Below, piece after piece: positions 31,232 through 39,295 of a DNA stretch of 46,921 bases (position 1 is the stretch's first letter; each line of letters begins with the position of its first letter). A program made the translations under genes and the position numbers. Source of the DNA: a virus; the IMG/VR virus record IMGVR_UViG_3300044699_000008, positions 1-46,921 of that record. One strand, written 5' to 3'. Under the pieces are notes generated by a model. The model was not told where the DNA came from. It saw nothing but the letters and a program-made list of their open reading frames with translations, and did no database searches.

Positions 31232-31857
31232 TCATCCGCAGATCAACTTCCCGTGGCAACTTTCCCCCCCCCCCCCCTCCACCGGCTTCATCTGGGCAAT
31301 TTTCGGAACCAGTTCCACCGGCAACCCAATAGCCACGTCTGAACCTGAGGCACGGGGTAGAACCTCTCCCAATGTAACGGTGGCGCAGAGTGACTTTTCA
31401 CAAGGGATTTCTCCCTTGGGGGAATTTGATTTCATCCATTTGCCGCATTCGCTTTTGGGGGGGGGGGGGCGGGTGACCCTGAAGTAGTCCACGTCGAAAT
31501 CCTCTTCGGACGCAATCCTTTTCCATCGCGATAGAAAGCCTTTTTGATCGCGGTGAATTCAGCTTCCGATCCATCAGTCAGTGAGCGAAGCCACTGGTTG
31601 ACGAATTGCAAACCGGAGTCGATGAGATTGACGTTGCCAAAAGCCGGATAGCCTTTGTACGTCCCTCATCAGTGATTCGCAGAGTAGCTGGACGAGAGTC
31701 TTCCCTGCATTGGCGGAACCGGCTTTGATCTGTCCCAGCTTCGCCATTTTGAGTTTCCCACCGTAATACCTACCGGGGGAAGCGGTCCCTCCCATACTGG
31801 GAAACCTTCCGCTGCACCTTCATTGGTGCCGTCGATACCGAATTCAAACTTCGCCAT
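31232..31857 (-). CDS. ssDNA-binding-like protein, frameshifted
   Basis: Starts MAKFEFGIDGTNEGAAEGFP, VWEGPLPPVGTYGGKLKMAK, IKAGSANAGKTLVQLL. Frames join near 31755, 31690, 31640 and 31510 to give TYKGYPAFGNVNLIDSGLQF, VNQWLRSLTDGSEAEFTAIK and the last part WMKSNSPKGEIPCEKSLCAT with VLPRASGSDV. The start plan (GPLPPxGTYxxxLKxxxLxxIKxGxNAGK) and FVNQxLxxLTDGS are those of an actinophage protein placed beside Sak4-type ATPases, thought to bind single-stranded DNA. Poly-C and poly-G tracts inside it give Pro4 and Gly4. Its C-terminus is uncertain. Confidence 0.62.
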
Positions 31858-31889
31858 AATATTATCCTTCTGATTGATTGATTGGCGAA

Positions 31890-32117
31890 TTACGCTTCTA
31901 CAGAAGCGATTTCAAGCGATTCGTCCTTCCTTCCTCTGAACGCACTGGTGTCGGCTGGTTGACCATGCGTTGAATCGCTGCCCTGGTCTAGCCTAGCTGT
32001 CGCGGCCTTTGGTGGCAAGGCTTTCTTGGAGGCAGTTTTTGGCGACTTGTGGTGTTGGGGCAGCAGGGATTTGGTAACCTGTAATCTTTTGCCGCAACTT
32101 TTGCAAAGACAATCCAT
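31890..32117 (-). CDS. Small Cys protein with disordered tail
   Basis: 75 residues: MDCLCKSCGKRLQVTKSLLP, then QHHKSPKTASKKALPPKAAT and an Asp/Ser-rich end. The C-x-C-x2-CG start suggests half a zinc ribbon. It lies between the Sak4-like and ssDNA-binding-like genes; a single-stranded DNA or protein partner is possible. Confidence 0.62.
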   Translation of the reverse strand: MDCLCKSCGKRLQVTKSLLPQHHKSPKTASKKALPPKAATARLDQGSDSTHGQPADTSAFRGRKDESLEIASVEA

Positions 32118-32147
32118 CGTGCTCGGCGCGAGAGTTTCGTCCTGTCC

Positions 32148-32894
32148 TTACCTTTTATTGAGCCTACCGGACCAGTAAACGGTTCTCTGTCGCTTCCGAA
32201 CTGTCTTCAGATTCTCTGGATTATCCGGCGTGGGATCTGGAACCTGTTGTTCCACAACCTCTACCTTCAGATAACCGTAGGAAGTCATCAGCGCGACGAT
32301 TTTCATCGCCATGCCGTAGCCCTTTCCCTGGATATCTGGAACCAGAAATTCTTCGCCATCTGCGTCAGTTTCCTTGCGGGCCAACGCCGTAAATACCACG
32401 TTCACTTTGAGATCGTTGAACGCTCTCACCATCTTTTCCAAGATGATGTATTCCCTTTGCCAGTCTTGGATTTGGGGAACTTCGGTATCCTGACCTTTGT
32501 TCGTTTTCTCCTGAGCAGTTCGTTGCAAGATGTATTGCCTTGCCATGTACTGCATTTCGGTAATGGAGTCGATAGCTAGCCAGTCGTAAGGGATCTTTCC
32601 CCCTTTGGACTCGATATCGTAGCAGTATTCGTAAACGTCAATCAGGTCTTCCCACTTACGAATCGGCCACTTATCGGCTTTCGATCCCATCCGCAAAGCG
32701 GATAGCGTTCCTGAATCCTCTGGTGCTAGAAAAAGCACCTTCCGATCTGAACCCGCCAGCACGGTTTTTCCGGCTCCTGAGTCGCCATAGATCAGCATGT
32801 TGATCGACGGCGCATCATCGGCCAATGAAACAATTCTTGACTCTGGCACTGTAACCCTTTCGGAGTGTACGTATTTCGGCTTTTCCTGTTCCAT
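32148..32894 (-). CDS. Sak4-like RecA-fold ATPase
   Basis: 248 residues, intact. Walker A LIYGDSGAGKTVLAG (37-44 for GDSGAGKT) and Walker B YDWLAIDSIT (about 103-112), then a helical middle and VNVVFTALARKETDADGEEF, LVPDIQGKGYGMAMKIVALM. The size and motifs match phage Sak4 single-strand annealing/recombination ATPases related to RecA. It would act with the ssDNA-binding-like protein and the Cas4-like nuclease nearby to process and pair DNA ends. The end is basic (TVRKRQRTVYWSGRLNKR). Confidence 0.85.
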   Translation of the reverse strand: MEQEKPKYVHSERVTVPESRIVSLADDAPSINMLIYGDSGAGKTVLAGSDRKVLFLAPEDSGTLSALRMGSKADKWPIRKWEDLIDVYEYCYDIESKGGKIPYDWLAIDSITEMQYMARQYILQRTAQEKTNKGQDTEVPQIQDWQREYIILEKMVRAFNDLKVNVVFTALARKETDADGEEFLVPDIQGKGYGMAMKIVALMTSYGYLKVEVVEQQVPDPTPDNPENLKTVRKRQRTVYWSGRLNKR

Positions 32895-33110
32895 TTAGAA
32901 TGGACTCTCTTTTCTTATGTCGGGCGAAAGTTCTTCTATCGCTTGGACTTTCGCTATCAAATCATCTACTCCCTTCAACAGAATGTCTCTGTCTCGCGCT
33001 GAGATTCTGTGTGGTTCTCCGTTCGTTCCCGGCAAGTTGTATTGTCGAATTACCCTGCGCCGGAACGCATTTAGTTCCTCCATCCCTGTAATCTTAATCG
33101 AATTTGCCAT
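32895..33110 (-). CDS. Small helical protein
   Basis: 71 residues: MANSIKITGMEELNAFRRRV, DRDILLKGVDDLIAKVQAIE. Helical with a charged centre. Ends exactly at the Sak4 start. Function unknown. Confidence 0.68.
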   Translation of the reverse strand: MANSIKITGMEELNAFRRRVIRQYNLPGTNGEPHRISARDRDILLKGVDDLIAKVQAIEELSPDIRKESPF

Positions 33111-33339
33111 GTTCTACTTGCTTTCTGGCCCATTCGGTAACCGCTCTCAGAGCGGTTATCTCTCCGATCAGGGACGAGCATGAGAGAGTTAGGGTTTCAA
33201 ATTGTTCATCGCTCATGGTCTTGCCCTTTTCAGCCAAAAGCGTTTGTTCCCTGTCCAATTCGTCTCTGGCTTTCTTAGCCAACGTCTGACAGAAATCCAC
33301 CAAACCTTGTCTACCAATCAATCCGGTATAGCTACTCAT
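33094..33339 (-). CDS. Small helical protein
   Basis: 81 residues: MSSYTGLIGRQGLVDFCQTL, AKKARDELDREQTLLAEKGK, LIGEITALRAVTEWARKQVE. An antiparallel helical bundle is likely. It overlaps both neighbours and lies between the nuclease and the Sak4-like ATPase, so it may help in recombination. Confidence 0.68.
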   Translation of the reverse strand: MSSYTGLIGRQGLVDFCQTLAKKARDELDREQTLLAEKGKTMSDEQFETLTLSCSSLIGEITALRAVTEWARKQVEHGKFD

Positions 33340-34445
33340 TCCCCCACCTTTGGATTCGGAGCGCCCTCGCGGTGATCGGCATACGGATCTTCGACTTTGA
33401 ACACGTCTTTAATGAATTGGTCTGTGTCACCGCCGTTTTCGTCCACGTCGCACAATTCTTTCAAATCGCACCAGGCACAATGCAAATCGGGATTCTTTGT
33501 CACTCCGATTACGCCAGCCCTAATCGCGGCCATCTGCTCTGCATCGTCAGCGATTCGCGAAAGTTGGTGTAGCCGTGCAGCTTTCGACCTACGCACATCT
33601 TCACGCCAAAACAGTTCCAGCGGTTGACGTTTGGAAACAGAACCGTCTTGATTGAGAGCCTGTCCCTGCGAATTCGTCCGTCTAGGATCGGGTTTCGATT
33701 TCCGTAGGTAGTTGTAAATCATGCCAACGATAGCCTCATCCGGCGCGATCAATCCTGCTTTGCGTAGGAAAGCTGTGCCCAGAGAGATATACGTTCCAGC
33801 CTGATCGTCTTTGGTTAGGTGTTCGCCAGATTCTTTGCGATCAGTTGTCTTGTGGTCAACCAATTTAACGTGACCGTCTGTATGATCCCTGATCGCCACG
33901 TCAAAGGTTCCGAATACCTCTGTGATATTCGGCGGATGAATGCCTAGGCGTGCCATCCAGCCCGACTGCAAACCCGCGTGCATGTCCACCTGACGAGCGT
34001 TAAGGGGGATCTTGGCGCGGAACCGCTGCTCAGGGTTCAGAACCTCCCAGGCGTCATCCATGCCGTATTTCGCGAGGTAGCCCGCCAGCATCAATTCGCC
34101 AAGATCCTCCGCATTCGTCCATTCCCGTTCCATTTCGGGACTGAAATACTGCGAGGTAGCCATGCCTACAAAAGCGTCTTTACACAATCTGTGCCAGGTT
34201 GCAATGGGATCTTTACCGCGAGTGAATCCGCGTTTCTTTCCAGTTGCATTATCCGGTGGCTGCAACCATTCTGCTAATGCCTGGTGAATTAGCCCACCGA
34301 ACCAGCGTGCATCTTGGCGTGGCATGGCGGGTACTAGACCCATATTCCAACGCCAATTCCATTTGCATTGGCATGTTTTGAAATCACGGCGCTCTGAATT
34401 CCGCATCATTGGAAGCGGGCGGAATTGATGTAGTGATCCGGTCAT
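33336..34445 (-). CDS. Cas4-like RecB-family exonuclease with Fe-S cluster
   Basis: 369 residues from the ATG at 34445 (ATGA overlap with the preceding stop). One N-terminal Cys (C25 or C27 in FKTCQCKWNW) and a C-terminal C-x2-C-x5-C (323, 326, 332) give the four ligands of a 4Fe-4S cluster. Catalytic motifs: GTFDVAIRD and KLVDHKTTDRK, the PD-(D/E)XK core. So a Cas4/AddB-type nuclease that trims DNA ends for recombination. It is in a Sak4-SSB-nuclease block. No Cas1 or CRISPR repeat is present, so a role in CRISPR adaptation is unlikely. Confidence 0.88.
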   Translation of the reverse strand: MTGSLHQFRPLPMMRNSERRDFKTCQCKWNWRWNMGLVPAMPRQDARWFGGLIHQALAEWLQPPDNATGKKRGFTRGKDPIATWHRLCKDAFVGMATSQYFSPEMEREWTNAEDLGELMLAGYLAKYGMDDAWEVLNPEQRFRAKIPLNARQVDMHAGLQSGWMARLGIHPPNITEVFGTFDVAIRDHTDGHVKLVDHKTTDRKESGEHLTKDDQAGTYISLGTAFLRKAGLIAPDEAIVGMIYNYLRKSKPDPRRTNSQGQALNQDGSVSKRQPLELFWREDVRRSKAARLHQLSRIADDAEQMAAIRAGVIGVTKNPDLHCAWCDLKELCDVDENGGDTDQFIKDVFKVEDPYADHREGAPNPKVGE

Positions 34446-34594
34446 TTGTGCCACGAACCTTTGATTTCGTCAGAGACGAACATATCGTTCGTTTTCATGT
34501 AGTCTCTGAAATCAGTAGCGTCCTCTTTAGACTCGAAATTGCCAAATACTACTGTGACCTGAAACCATTCTTTATTGTGATCGTCTGGCATCAT
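34442..34594 (-). CDS. Small protein before nuclease
   Basis: 50 residues: MMPDDHNKEWFQVTVVFGNF, ESKEDATDFRDYMKTNDMFV. A beta-alpha-beta fragment with a charged end. ATGA overlaps on both sides. Function unknown. Confidence 0.65.
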   Translation of the reverse strand: MMPDDHNKEWFQVTVVFGNFESKEDATDFRDYMKTNDMFVSDEIKGSWHK

Positions 34595-34701
34595 ACTAGA
34601 AACACATCCAATGGATTCGTACCAGGGATATGCTCACCGGGAACAGGTTGCCCAGTAGAAATGGCTTCTAACAACCACCAGGCGAATTCCTCTGGAGTCA
34701 T
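34591..34701 (-). CDS. Very small protein, TPEEFAWWL
   Basis: 36 residues: MTPEEFAWWLLEAISTGQPV, PGEHIPGTNPLDVFLV. The TPEEFAxWLxG helix plan is seen in small actinophage proteins. ATGA overlaps at both ends support real translation. Confidence 0.62.
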   Translation of the reverse strand: MTPEEFAWWLLEAISTGQPVPGEHIPGTNPLDVFLV

Positions 34702-34964
34702 ATGCATTCTTCCTTTACGGTATCGAAAGGAACCATGCCATCCGCGTTGTTTTCTGCATGATCGTCATCGGGACCATACATAAAATCCTCGAATTGCTGA
34801 ACGTGTTCAGGGCACAAATCGAAATCGCGTTCGCCATCTAAAGTTAGCGATCCCCAATCGGCTTCGGTTTGAACTATCTGCCCAACCTGAACATTGACCT
34901 GCTGCTTTTCACAGCCCTTTACGTCACATTGGATTGTGAGAACGGTTGAACTGGAACGGCTCAT
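34698..34964 (-). CDS. Small zinc-knuckle protein
   Basis: 88 residues: MSRSSSTVLTIQCDVKGCEK, then FDLCPEHVQQFEDFMYGPDD. CDVKGC ... LCPEH forms a C-x4-C ... C-x2-H site. The end is acidic. The plan (TIxCDxxGCxK...DLCxxH) is that of short actinophage Lsr2-like or helper zinc proteins. Function unknown. Confidence 0.7.
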   Translation of the reverse strand: MSRSSSTVLTIQCDVKGCEKQQVNVQVGQIVQTEADWGSLTLDGERDFDLCPEHVQQFEDFMYGPDDDHAENNADGMVPFDTVKEECI

Positions 34965-35113
34965 TTTACCTTCGCATTCGATTCAATAGCGACAATCTTT
35001 GCATCCCAACCGTATCCGGTTAGATGCTTACGCATATTGATTGCTTCCTGCTTTCCGTTCCATGCAGGCAAAAGCACCTTTGTCTTGTTTCTTACTGCCC
35101 GAACAAACCACAT
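34961..35113 (-). CDS. Small basic protein
   Basis: 50 residues: MWFVRAVRNKTKVLLPAWNG, KQEAINMRKHLTGYGWDAKI. Basic, with a Trp-rich beginning. ATGA overlap with the next gene. Function unknown. Confidence 0.62.
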   Translation of the reverse strand: MWFVRAVRNKTKVLLPAWNGKQEAINMRKHLTGYGWDAKIVAIESNAKVK

Positions 35114-35269
35114 TTTCTTTTGGCCTAGCCTTTCTTTTGAGTGCCCTTCACTCTGAAGCTAACCCGGTCCAAGAAAGGAAATAACAAAACCGGGTTAGCA
35201 TCGGAATGAACTTTCAGTATGCCGGGGAATGCGTCGGCAATCCCCCGGCACCTGAAATCGGGAGCGGAA
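35114..35269. other. Gap with no gene but with hairpins
   Basis: No convincing gene. It contains the perfect inverted repeat at 35158-35199 and a second stem TGCCGGGG/CCCCGGCA near 35219-35251. Confidence 0.55.
35158..35199. repeat. 11-bp perfect inverted repeat
   Basis: GCTAACCCGGT (35158-35168) is the exact complement of ACCGGGTTAGC (35189-35199); the loop is 20 bases. On the minus strand it follows the gene at 35270-35788. There is no T run, so it is an RNA hairpin that may protect the end or slow the polymerase, not a classical terminator. Confidence 0.6.
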
Positions 35270-35788
35270 TTAGCTGCGCCGAATCCTTCGACCGCGCTTG
35301 CCGGAATCCTCAGATTCCGATTCGACAGCGGAAAGATCTTCGCCACTGGCTTCGGCAGCTTCGCGAATTGCCTTGGCCTTTGCCAGAAGGGCTTCCCGAC
35401 GCTCCTGAACTTCTGCAAGCTGCTTTGCCTTGCGATTCGCAGCTTTGAGTTCTTTCTTTTCGTCGGCGGAAAGACCCTGAAATTCCTTTTCCTCTTGCTT
35501 GCGCTCAGCCTCACGGGCCTTGCGAGCCTCTACCTGCTCTGGAGTATTGCGGAAATCCTCCGCGAGCAACTGAACTGCCTTGACCACTTCCGGCGTGATC
35601 TGGGGCAAGCCAGAGGCTTGGTAAGCCGGATGAGCGTTGATGAAATCAGCAAGATCCTGGTGGCGCTGAACCACCTTTCCCTGACTGAAATCACGATCAG
35701 ACTTCCGACCGCGCTTTGCAGATTCAGTCGTAACGGCTTCCTCTGCTTCGACCTCAACCCCTGCCGGGGCATCAATGGTGCTCGTCAT
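35270..35788 (-). CDS. Charged coiled-coil protein
   Basis: 172 residues from the ATG at 35788: MTSTIDAPAGVEVEAEEAVT, then RQHQDLADFINAHPAYQASG-like text (QRHQDLADFINAHPAYQASG), RNTPEQVEARKAREAERKQE and KELKAANRKAKQLAEVQERR, with a basic end. A small folded N-terminal domain plus a long single helix. A promoter-like element lies about 60 bases upstream, so it may start a transcript and be well expressed. Similar proteins occur in actinophages without known role. Confidence 0.72.
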   Translation of the reverse strand: MTSTIDAPAGVEVEAEEAVTTESAKRGRKSDRDFSQGKVVQRHQDLADFINAHPAYQASGLPQITPEVVKAVQLLAEDFRNTPEQVEARKAREAERKQEEKEFQGLSADEKKELKAANRKAKQLAEVQERREALLAKAKAIREAAEASGEDLSAVESESEDSGKRGRRIRRS

Positions 35789-35843
35789 ACTGACGTTCCT
35801 ACTTTCTGTGTGGTGGGCTTTCGCCCCGTTTTTGCCACTTCCC

Positions 35844-35872
35844 AATCTACGGGCCTAATTGCGCCCCGTCAA
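35844..35872 (-). promoter_or_regulatory. Promoter, TTGACG-17-TAGATT
   Basis: Minus strand: TTGACG (35872-35867), 17 bases, TAGATT (35849-35844). Five of six and four of six matches to consensus with ideal spacing, about 55 bases before the ATG at 35788. Confidence 0.6.
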
Positions 35873-35876
35873 GCCC

Positions 35877-35938
35877 TTTCCCAACATTTCTCCAACTTTG
35901 TTGGGAAAAGTTGCTTAGGGCACCCTAACTCGACAACT
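35877..35938. promoter_or_regulatory. Two dyads before promoter: candidate operators
   Basis: TTTCCCAACA (35877-35886) pairs with TGTTGGGAAA (35899-35908), loop 12. Next to it TTAGGG-CA-CCCTAA (35915-35928) is a 14-base dyad flanked by AGTTG (35909-35913) and CAACT (35934-35938). Placed just upstream of the -35 box, they look like regulator-binding sites or a terminator of the preceding transcript. Confidence 0.5.
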
Positions 35939-35953
35939 GTCTAGTTCTACTCA

Positions 35954-36121
35954 CTAAGCCTCCCACATGCGCTCCAGCCACTCGTCAATGTCCCGAAGCT
36001 CTTGCGCCTCTGCTGCTTTCCGGTCAGCCCTGGCCGACACCACGCAACATGACAGGCCAAAGCCACCAATCCCTACCACAATGATGCTCATGATTATGGT
36101 GGGAAGCAGCCAGGAAATCAT
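35954..36121 (-). CDS. Single-helix membrane protein
   Basis: 55 residues: MISWLLPTIIMSIIVVGIGG followed by FGLSCCVV and a charged helical tail (KAAEAQELRDIDEWLERM). One membrane helix then a cytosolic coiled coil. Its stop precedes the dyads and promoter. ATGA overlap with the neighbouring membrane gene suggests a joint complex. Confidence 0.7.
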   Translation of the reverse strand: MISWLLPTIIMSIIVVGIGGFGLSCCVVSARADRKAAEAQELRDIDEWLERMWEA

Positions 36122-36489
36122 TTCGGCCACGATTTCGGATACTTTTTGTGTATCTTTGGCCGATAGACTTTAGCCGGTGGACCGGCATCTTCTCTAGGCA
36201 ATGTGGTTCGCCTTGCGATTCTGGATTCTGTTGCCTCAGAAGACCTTTCCATTTCTTCTGCGATCAGATCAGGATTAGACAGAACCTCAAAAGCTCTGGT
36301 ATGAGACTCTTTTCGTTCCGCTTCAGCTTCGATGAGGGCAACAGCAGAGTTATAGGCTTCGGCCATTTCATCTATTGCCTGTTGGTTCCGTTTACCGATT
36401 TTCACCATCCCCCACCATGTTCCGATCAACCCACCAGCGAGGAACAAGTCGAATCCCCATTGGGCATACTCTAACCAATTGTAGTTCAT
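36118..36489 (-). CDS. Membrane protein with coiled coil
   Basis: 123 residues: MNYNWLEYAQWGFDLFLAGG, LIGTWWGMVKIGKRNQQAID, then a helical coil (EAEAERKESHTRAFEVLSNP) and a basic end. One membrane segment at residues 10-28. Coupled by ATGA to the SNF2 gene before and the small membrane gene after. Confidence 0.7.
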   Translation of the reverse strand: MNYNWLEYAQWGFDLFLAGGLIGTWWGMVKIGKRNQQAIDEMAEAYNSAVALIEAEAERKESHTRAFEVLSNPDLIAEEMERSSEATESRIARRTTLPREDAGPPAKVYRPKIHKKYPKSWPK

Positions 36490-38429
36490 GCTGCCTTTCT
36501 TTTCTCTTTGAGTTTACTCACCAGAGTCTTGGCATAGGTAACCCCTCGCTGGCTGTCCAGAATTGACGAAATCGCCTCCCCTCGTTCAACATTCAATTGC
36601 GCTATGGTTTCGTCAATCGTTCCCAAACTGGCTAGATTCCAGATGGTTACGTTGTGATTACGCGAGACACGGTGAGCGCGATCCTCTACCTGTTCCTGTT
36701 CGTCTGGGATGAAAGTCTGATCTGCGATCACTACATCATCGGCAGCGTCCAGCGTCAGCGAAACGCCACCGGCATGAGTGTTGAGCAGAATCACCATTTC
36801 GCCTGAGTCGCTTTGGAATTCGGCTTTGATCCTGGCACGCTCGCGGTCATTGGTTTTGCCGGTGAAAACGTAGTGCTTCACTTTCGCAGAATGAAGCTCA
36901 GAGCTTAACAGTTCGATGAACTGCGTAAACTGGCTTGCCACAATCGTTTTCGTTCCGGCGTCGATTCGATCCTGTAGGAAATCGACTATCCAGTCAATTT
37001 TGTTGGAAGGTGTTGCGGGACCAACAGATTCGGAATCGACTCGTTTCACAGAAGCATTAGCAACCTGTTTGCATCGGATCAATTCGGCGAAGACACCATT
37101 GACCGTTAGCTCGTCACCCATCGCATTCAGGGTTATGATCGCTTCCTTTTCGATTTCCTGATACTGCTTCGCCTGGCGGGTTGACATTGGAAGCCAAACC
37201 GCCACAGGTGATTTCGTATCCAAAGGATCTAGATGTGTTCCGCCATACGTTTTCGGCGGCAAATCCTTCTGAACCTCATTCTTGGTGCGGCGCACCATGA
37301 TTGGTTTCAGTTCGTTAAAGAAACGAGCTTCGTCTAGGATCTTGTCGCCCTTGACTACCGCTGGTCCGAATGGCGAATAGTTGTCCACCACACCATAATG
37401 CCGTTTGATCCATTTCCAGTAGCTCGTATATTTCTCTGGCGCAAGCCAATTCAGAGTACCCCACAGATTCTCTGTCTTCCCTCTGAATGGAGTACCCGAC
37501 ATAGCGATACGAATTCCGTTGGGAGCCAGCTTAAGTGCTCCGAGTCCTCGTCGCTGAGCCGATTGTTTCTTGAGATTTCCAGTTGCTCCAGCGAGCGTTT
37601 GATGGCTCTCATCGACAATGATTGCAGCCCATTCGATTTGGAACAGATCAGGGATACCCTCATTCACAACCCGAATGATCTTCTTGCCCTTGGCATCCCG
37701 AACATATCGGTTTGTCCCTTCTTCCAAATCAGCACGAATCCGAAGGTAGTTGGGACCGATTAGAACCCATTCCCTTTGGTTGCTGTTCTGTGTCCGAAGG
37801 TGTGCAGCTTGAATAGCTTTCCGTCGCGCTTCCGGCTTGATAGTCGAATTGATAACTGTCACAGACTCTTTCGGTCCTAGCCACTGTGCGATTTCTTCCG
37901 GCCAAGTGACGTTGACAGCGGTTCGCGGAGCAACCACTAGGATCGGTCCCCGAATATCCAATTCGATTACAGCAGCAAGGGTTTGGATCGTCTTACCCAA
38001 ACCAGGCTGATCGGCTAGCAAAACGTTTCGCTGTGCTACTAGGAAAGCTGCGCCGGGAATCTGCCACGGCTTGTCTCCCATCGCGGCTCTCAATGCTGGT
38101 CGCTGCACAGCCACCCTAGGCAGCATTGCCGACATGTCGGCAGTGATATCGTCGGGCCGAATGATGGCAGCGATACGGGCTTTCTCAGCCCTTGCCCAAT
38201 CAGCCAGACTTTTTTGGATATCCAATTTGGCTCCGAATGAATTCGCAACCAAACGGATATCTCTAGCTACCTCCATATCCAAAGGAAATAGCCAGCATTT
38301 GTTCTGAACATCCCAACGAGCGCCGGGAACCTTTTCTTTAACGGTTTCGACTACTCCCTTGTCATAAGGGAAGCGAAGCCAGATCCTCTGCTTATGAGCC
38401 AGCAGACCGATCTCCCATTTCTCTGTCAT
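36486..38429 (-). CDS. SNF2-family helicase/ATPase
   Basis: 647 residues from the ATG at 38429, which has an AAGGTG site (a TTG eight codons earlier is less likely). N-terminal HARP-like part (VPGARWDVQNKCWLFPLD), helicase motifs: NVLLADQPGLGKTIQTLAAV (Walker A near 141-147), IIVDESHQT (motif II), AMSGTPFRGKTENLWG (motif III), then TIVASQFTQFIELLSSELHS, LLNTHAGGVSLTLDAADDVV and QVEDRAHRVSRNHNVTIWNL (motif VI). A two-lobe SF2 translocase that moves on duplex DNA. In phages it may remodel forks or aid recombination. No frame break. Confidence 0.9.
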   Translation of the reverse strand: MTEKWEIGLLAHKQRIWLRFPYDKGVVETVKEKVPGARWDVQNKCWLFPLDMEVARDIRLVANSFGAKLDIQKSLADWARAEKARIAAIIRPDDITADMSAMLPRVAVQRPALRAAMGDKPWQIPGAAFLVAQRNVLLADQPGLGKTIQTLAAVIELDIRGPILVVAPRTAVNVTWPEEIAQWLGPKESVTVINSTIKPEARRKAIQAAHLRTQNSNQREWVLIGPNYLRIRADLEEGTNRYVRDAKGKKIIRVVNEGIPDLFQIEWAAIIVDESHQTLAGATGNLKKQSAQRRGLGALKLAPNGIRIAMSGTPFRGKTENLWGTLNWLAPEKYTSYWKWIKRHYGVVDNYSPFGPAVVKGDKILDEARFFNELKPIMVRRTKNEVQKDLPPKTYGGTHLDPLDTKSPVAVWLPMSTRQAKQYQEIEKEAIITLNAMGDELTVNGVFAELIRCKQVANASVKRVDSESVGPATPSNKIDWIVDFLQDRIDAGTKTIVASQFTQFIELLSSELHSAKVKHYVFTGKTNDRERARIKAEFQSDSGEMVILLNTHAGGVSLTLDAADDVVIADQTFIPDEQEQVEDRAHRVSRNHNVTIWNLASLGTIDETIAQLNVERGEAISSILDSQRGVTYAKTLVSKLKEKRKAA

Positions 38430-38439
38430 GACAGTCACC

Positions 38440-38991
38440 TTAGCTGACCGCAATTATGGCGTCAAGACAGACGGCATGAAAGCCATGCACGTCAATCCAT
38501 TCCAAAAAGCGGTTGCCATTCTTTTCGTAAACCCTGAAGTATTTGCTTCCGGTATTGTAGAAAGCATCCACTACGGCAGTACAAACAATCCCGTCTATCC
38601 TGCGAACCCAACTGATTTCTCTACCGATAACTTCCTTCAAAATAAGAAAAGCCGGATCGTCTTTTACCCACGGAACAGAACGGAATTCAACTAGATCCTC
38701 GCTAGGAACGGATTGCTTCAGTTTCCGAATCCCAGGCTTGCTTTCCAAAAGCTTTACGACGTTGTTTCGATATTGCGGATGAGACGGCTCATCACCATTA
38801 AAAGAGTACGTGGCGTCAGCGAGCCGGTTTCCTCTATATTGTACGTGCATCCGCTCCCGGTCCCTGACACAGTTCAGGTTCCAAACGATTTCGTCTACGT
38901 TTCCATCCAGAGGGATTTCTGGAATCAGTTGCGCTTTCCACTCGTTTTCTAAAGCGATATGCAAAAGGGTTTCTGACTTGTGCTCAATCAT
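38440..38991 (-). CDS. Hypothetical protein
   Basis: 183 residues: MIEHKSETLLHIALENEWKA, LQYRGNRLADATY-like text (MHVQYRGNRLADATYSFNGD), VGREISWVRRIDGIVCTAVV, FLEWIDVHGFHAVCLDAI. Mixed alpha/beta, intact; the REISWVRRIDGIVCTAVVDA part could be a catalytic core, but I do not recognise a family. Next to SNF2, so DNA metabolism is likely. Confidence 0.65.
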   Translation of the reverse strand: MIEHKSETLLHIALENEWKAQLIPEIPLDGNVDEIVWNLNCVRDRERMHVQYRGNRLADATYSFNGDEPSHPQYRNNVVKLLESKPGIRKLKQSVPSEDLVEFRSVPWVKDDPAFLILKEVIGREISWVRRIDGIVCTAVVDAFYNTGSKYFRVYEKNGNRFLEWIDVHGFHAVCLDAIIAVS

Positions 38992-39295
38992 TTCCTTTGG
39001 CGCTTTCCTTTTCTATTTCGTATAGCTTCCACATTGCAGCAGCACAGAGATGAACTAGGTCAGGTTTATCGAGAGTATCGCTAGCCAAGAAATTCAGTAG
39101 CTTCGCATAGGCAAAGACTTCTGGTTGCCCTTTGTCTAACGATTCCTCTACAGCATCCCATAGTAGTTCCAGTTGCCCATCCAGTCTTGCTACATCTTTC
39201 TGAATGGTTTCGTTTAGGTATTCCTCTAGAACTGCATCTGGCGGAACCGGATGCAATCCGATTACGTTACCCTTGCGTTTCTTCACCATTCCCAT
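38984..39295 (-). CDS. Hypothetical helical protein
   Basis: About 103 residues: MGMVKKRKGNVIGLHPVPPD, AVLEEYLNETIQKDVARLDG, then LELLWDAVEESLDKGQPEVF and LASDTLDKPDLVHLCAAAMW. Helical and acidic after a basic start. Start could also be at 39289. Overlaps its neighbours. Function unknown. Confidence 0.65.
   Translation of the reverse strand: MGMVKKRKGNVIGLHPVPPDAVLEEYLNETIQKDVARLDGQLELLWDAVEESLDKGQPEVFAYAKLLNFLASDTLDKPDLVHLCAAAMWKLYEIEKESAKGND

Noticed and set aside
33336-34445. A CRISPR-Cas adaptation gene (Cas4)
   Set aside because: No repeat-spacer array or other cas gene is present; context is phage recombination.
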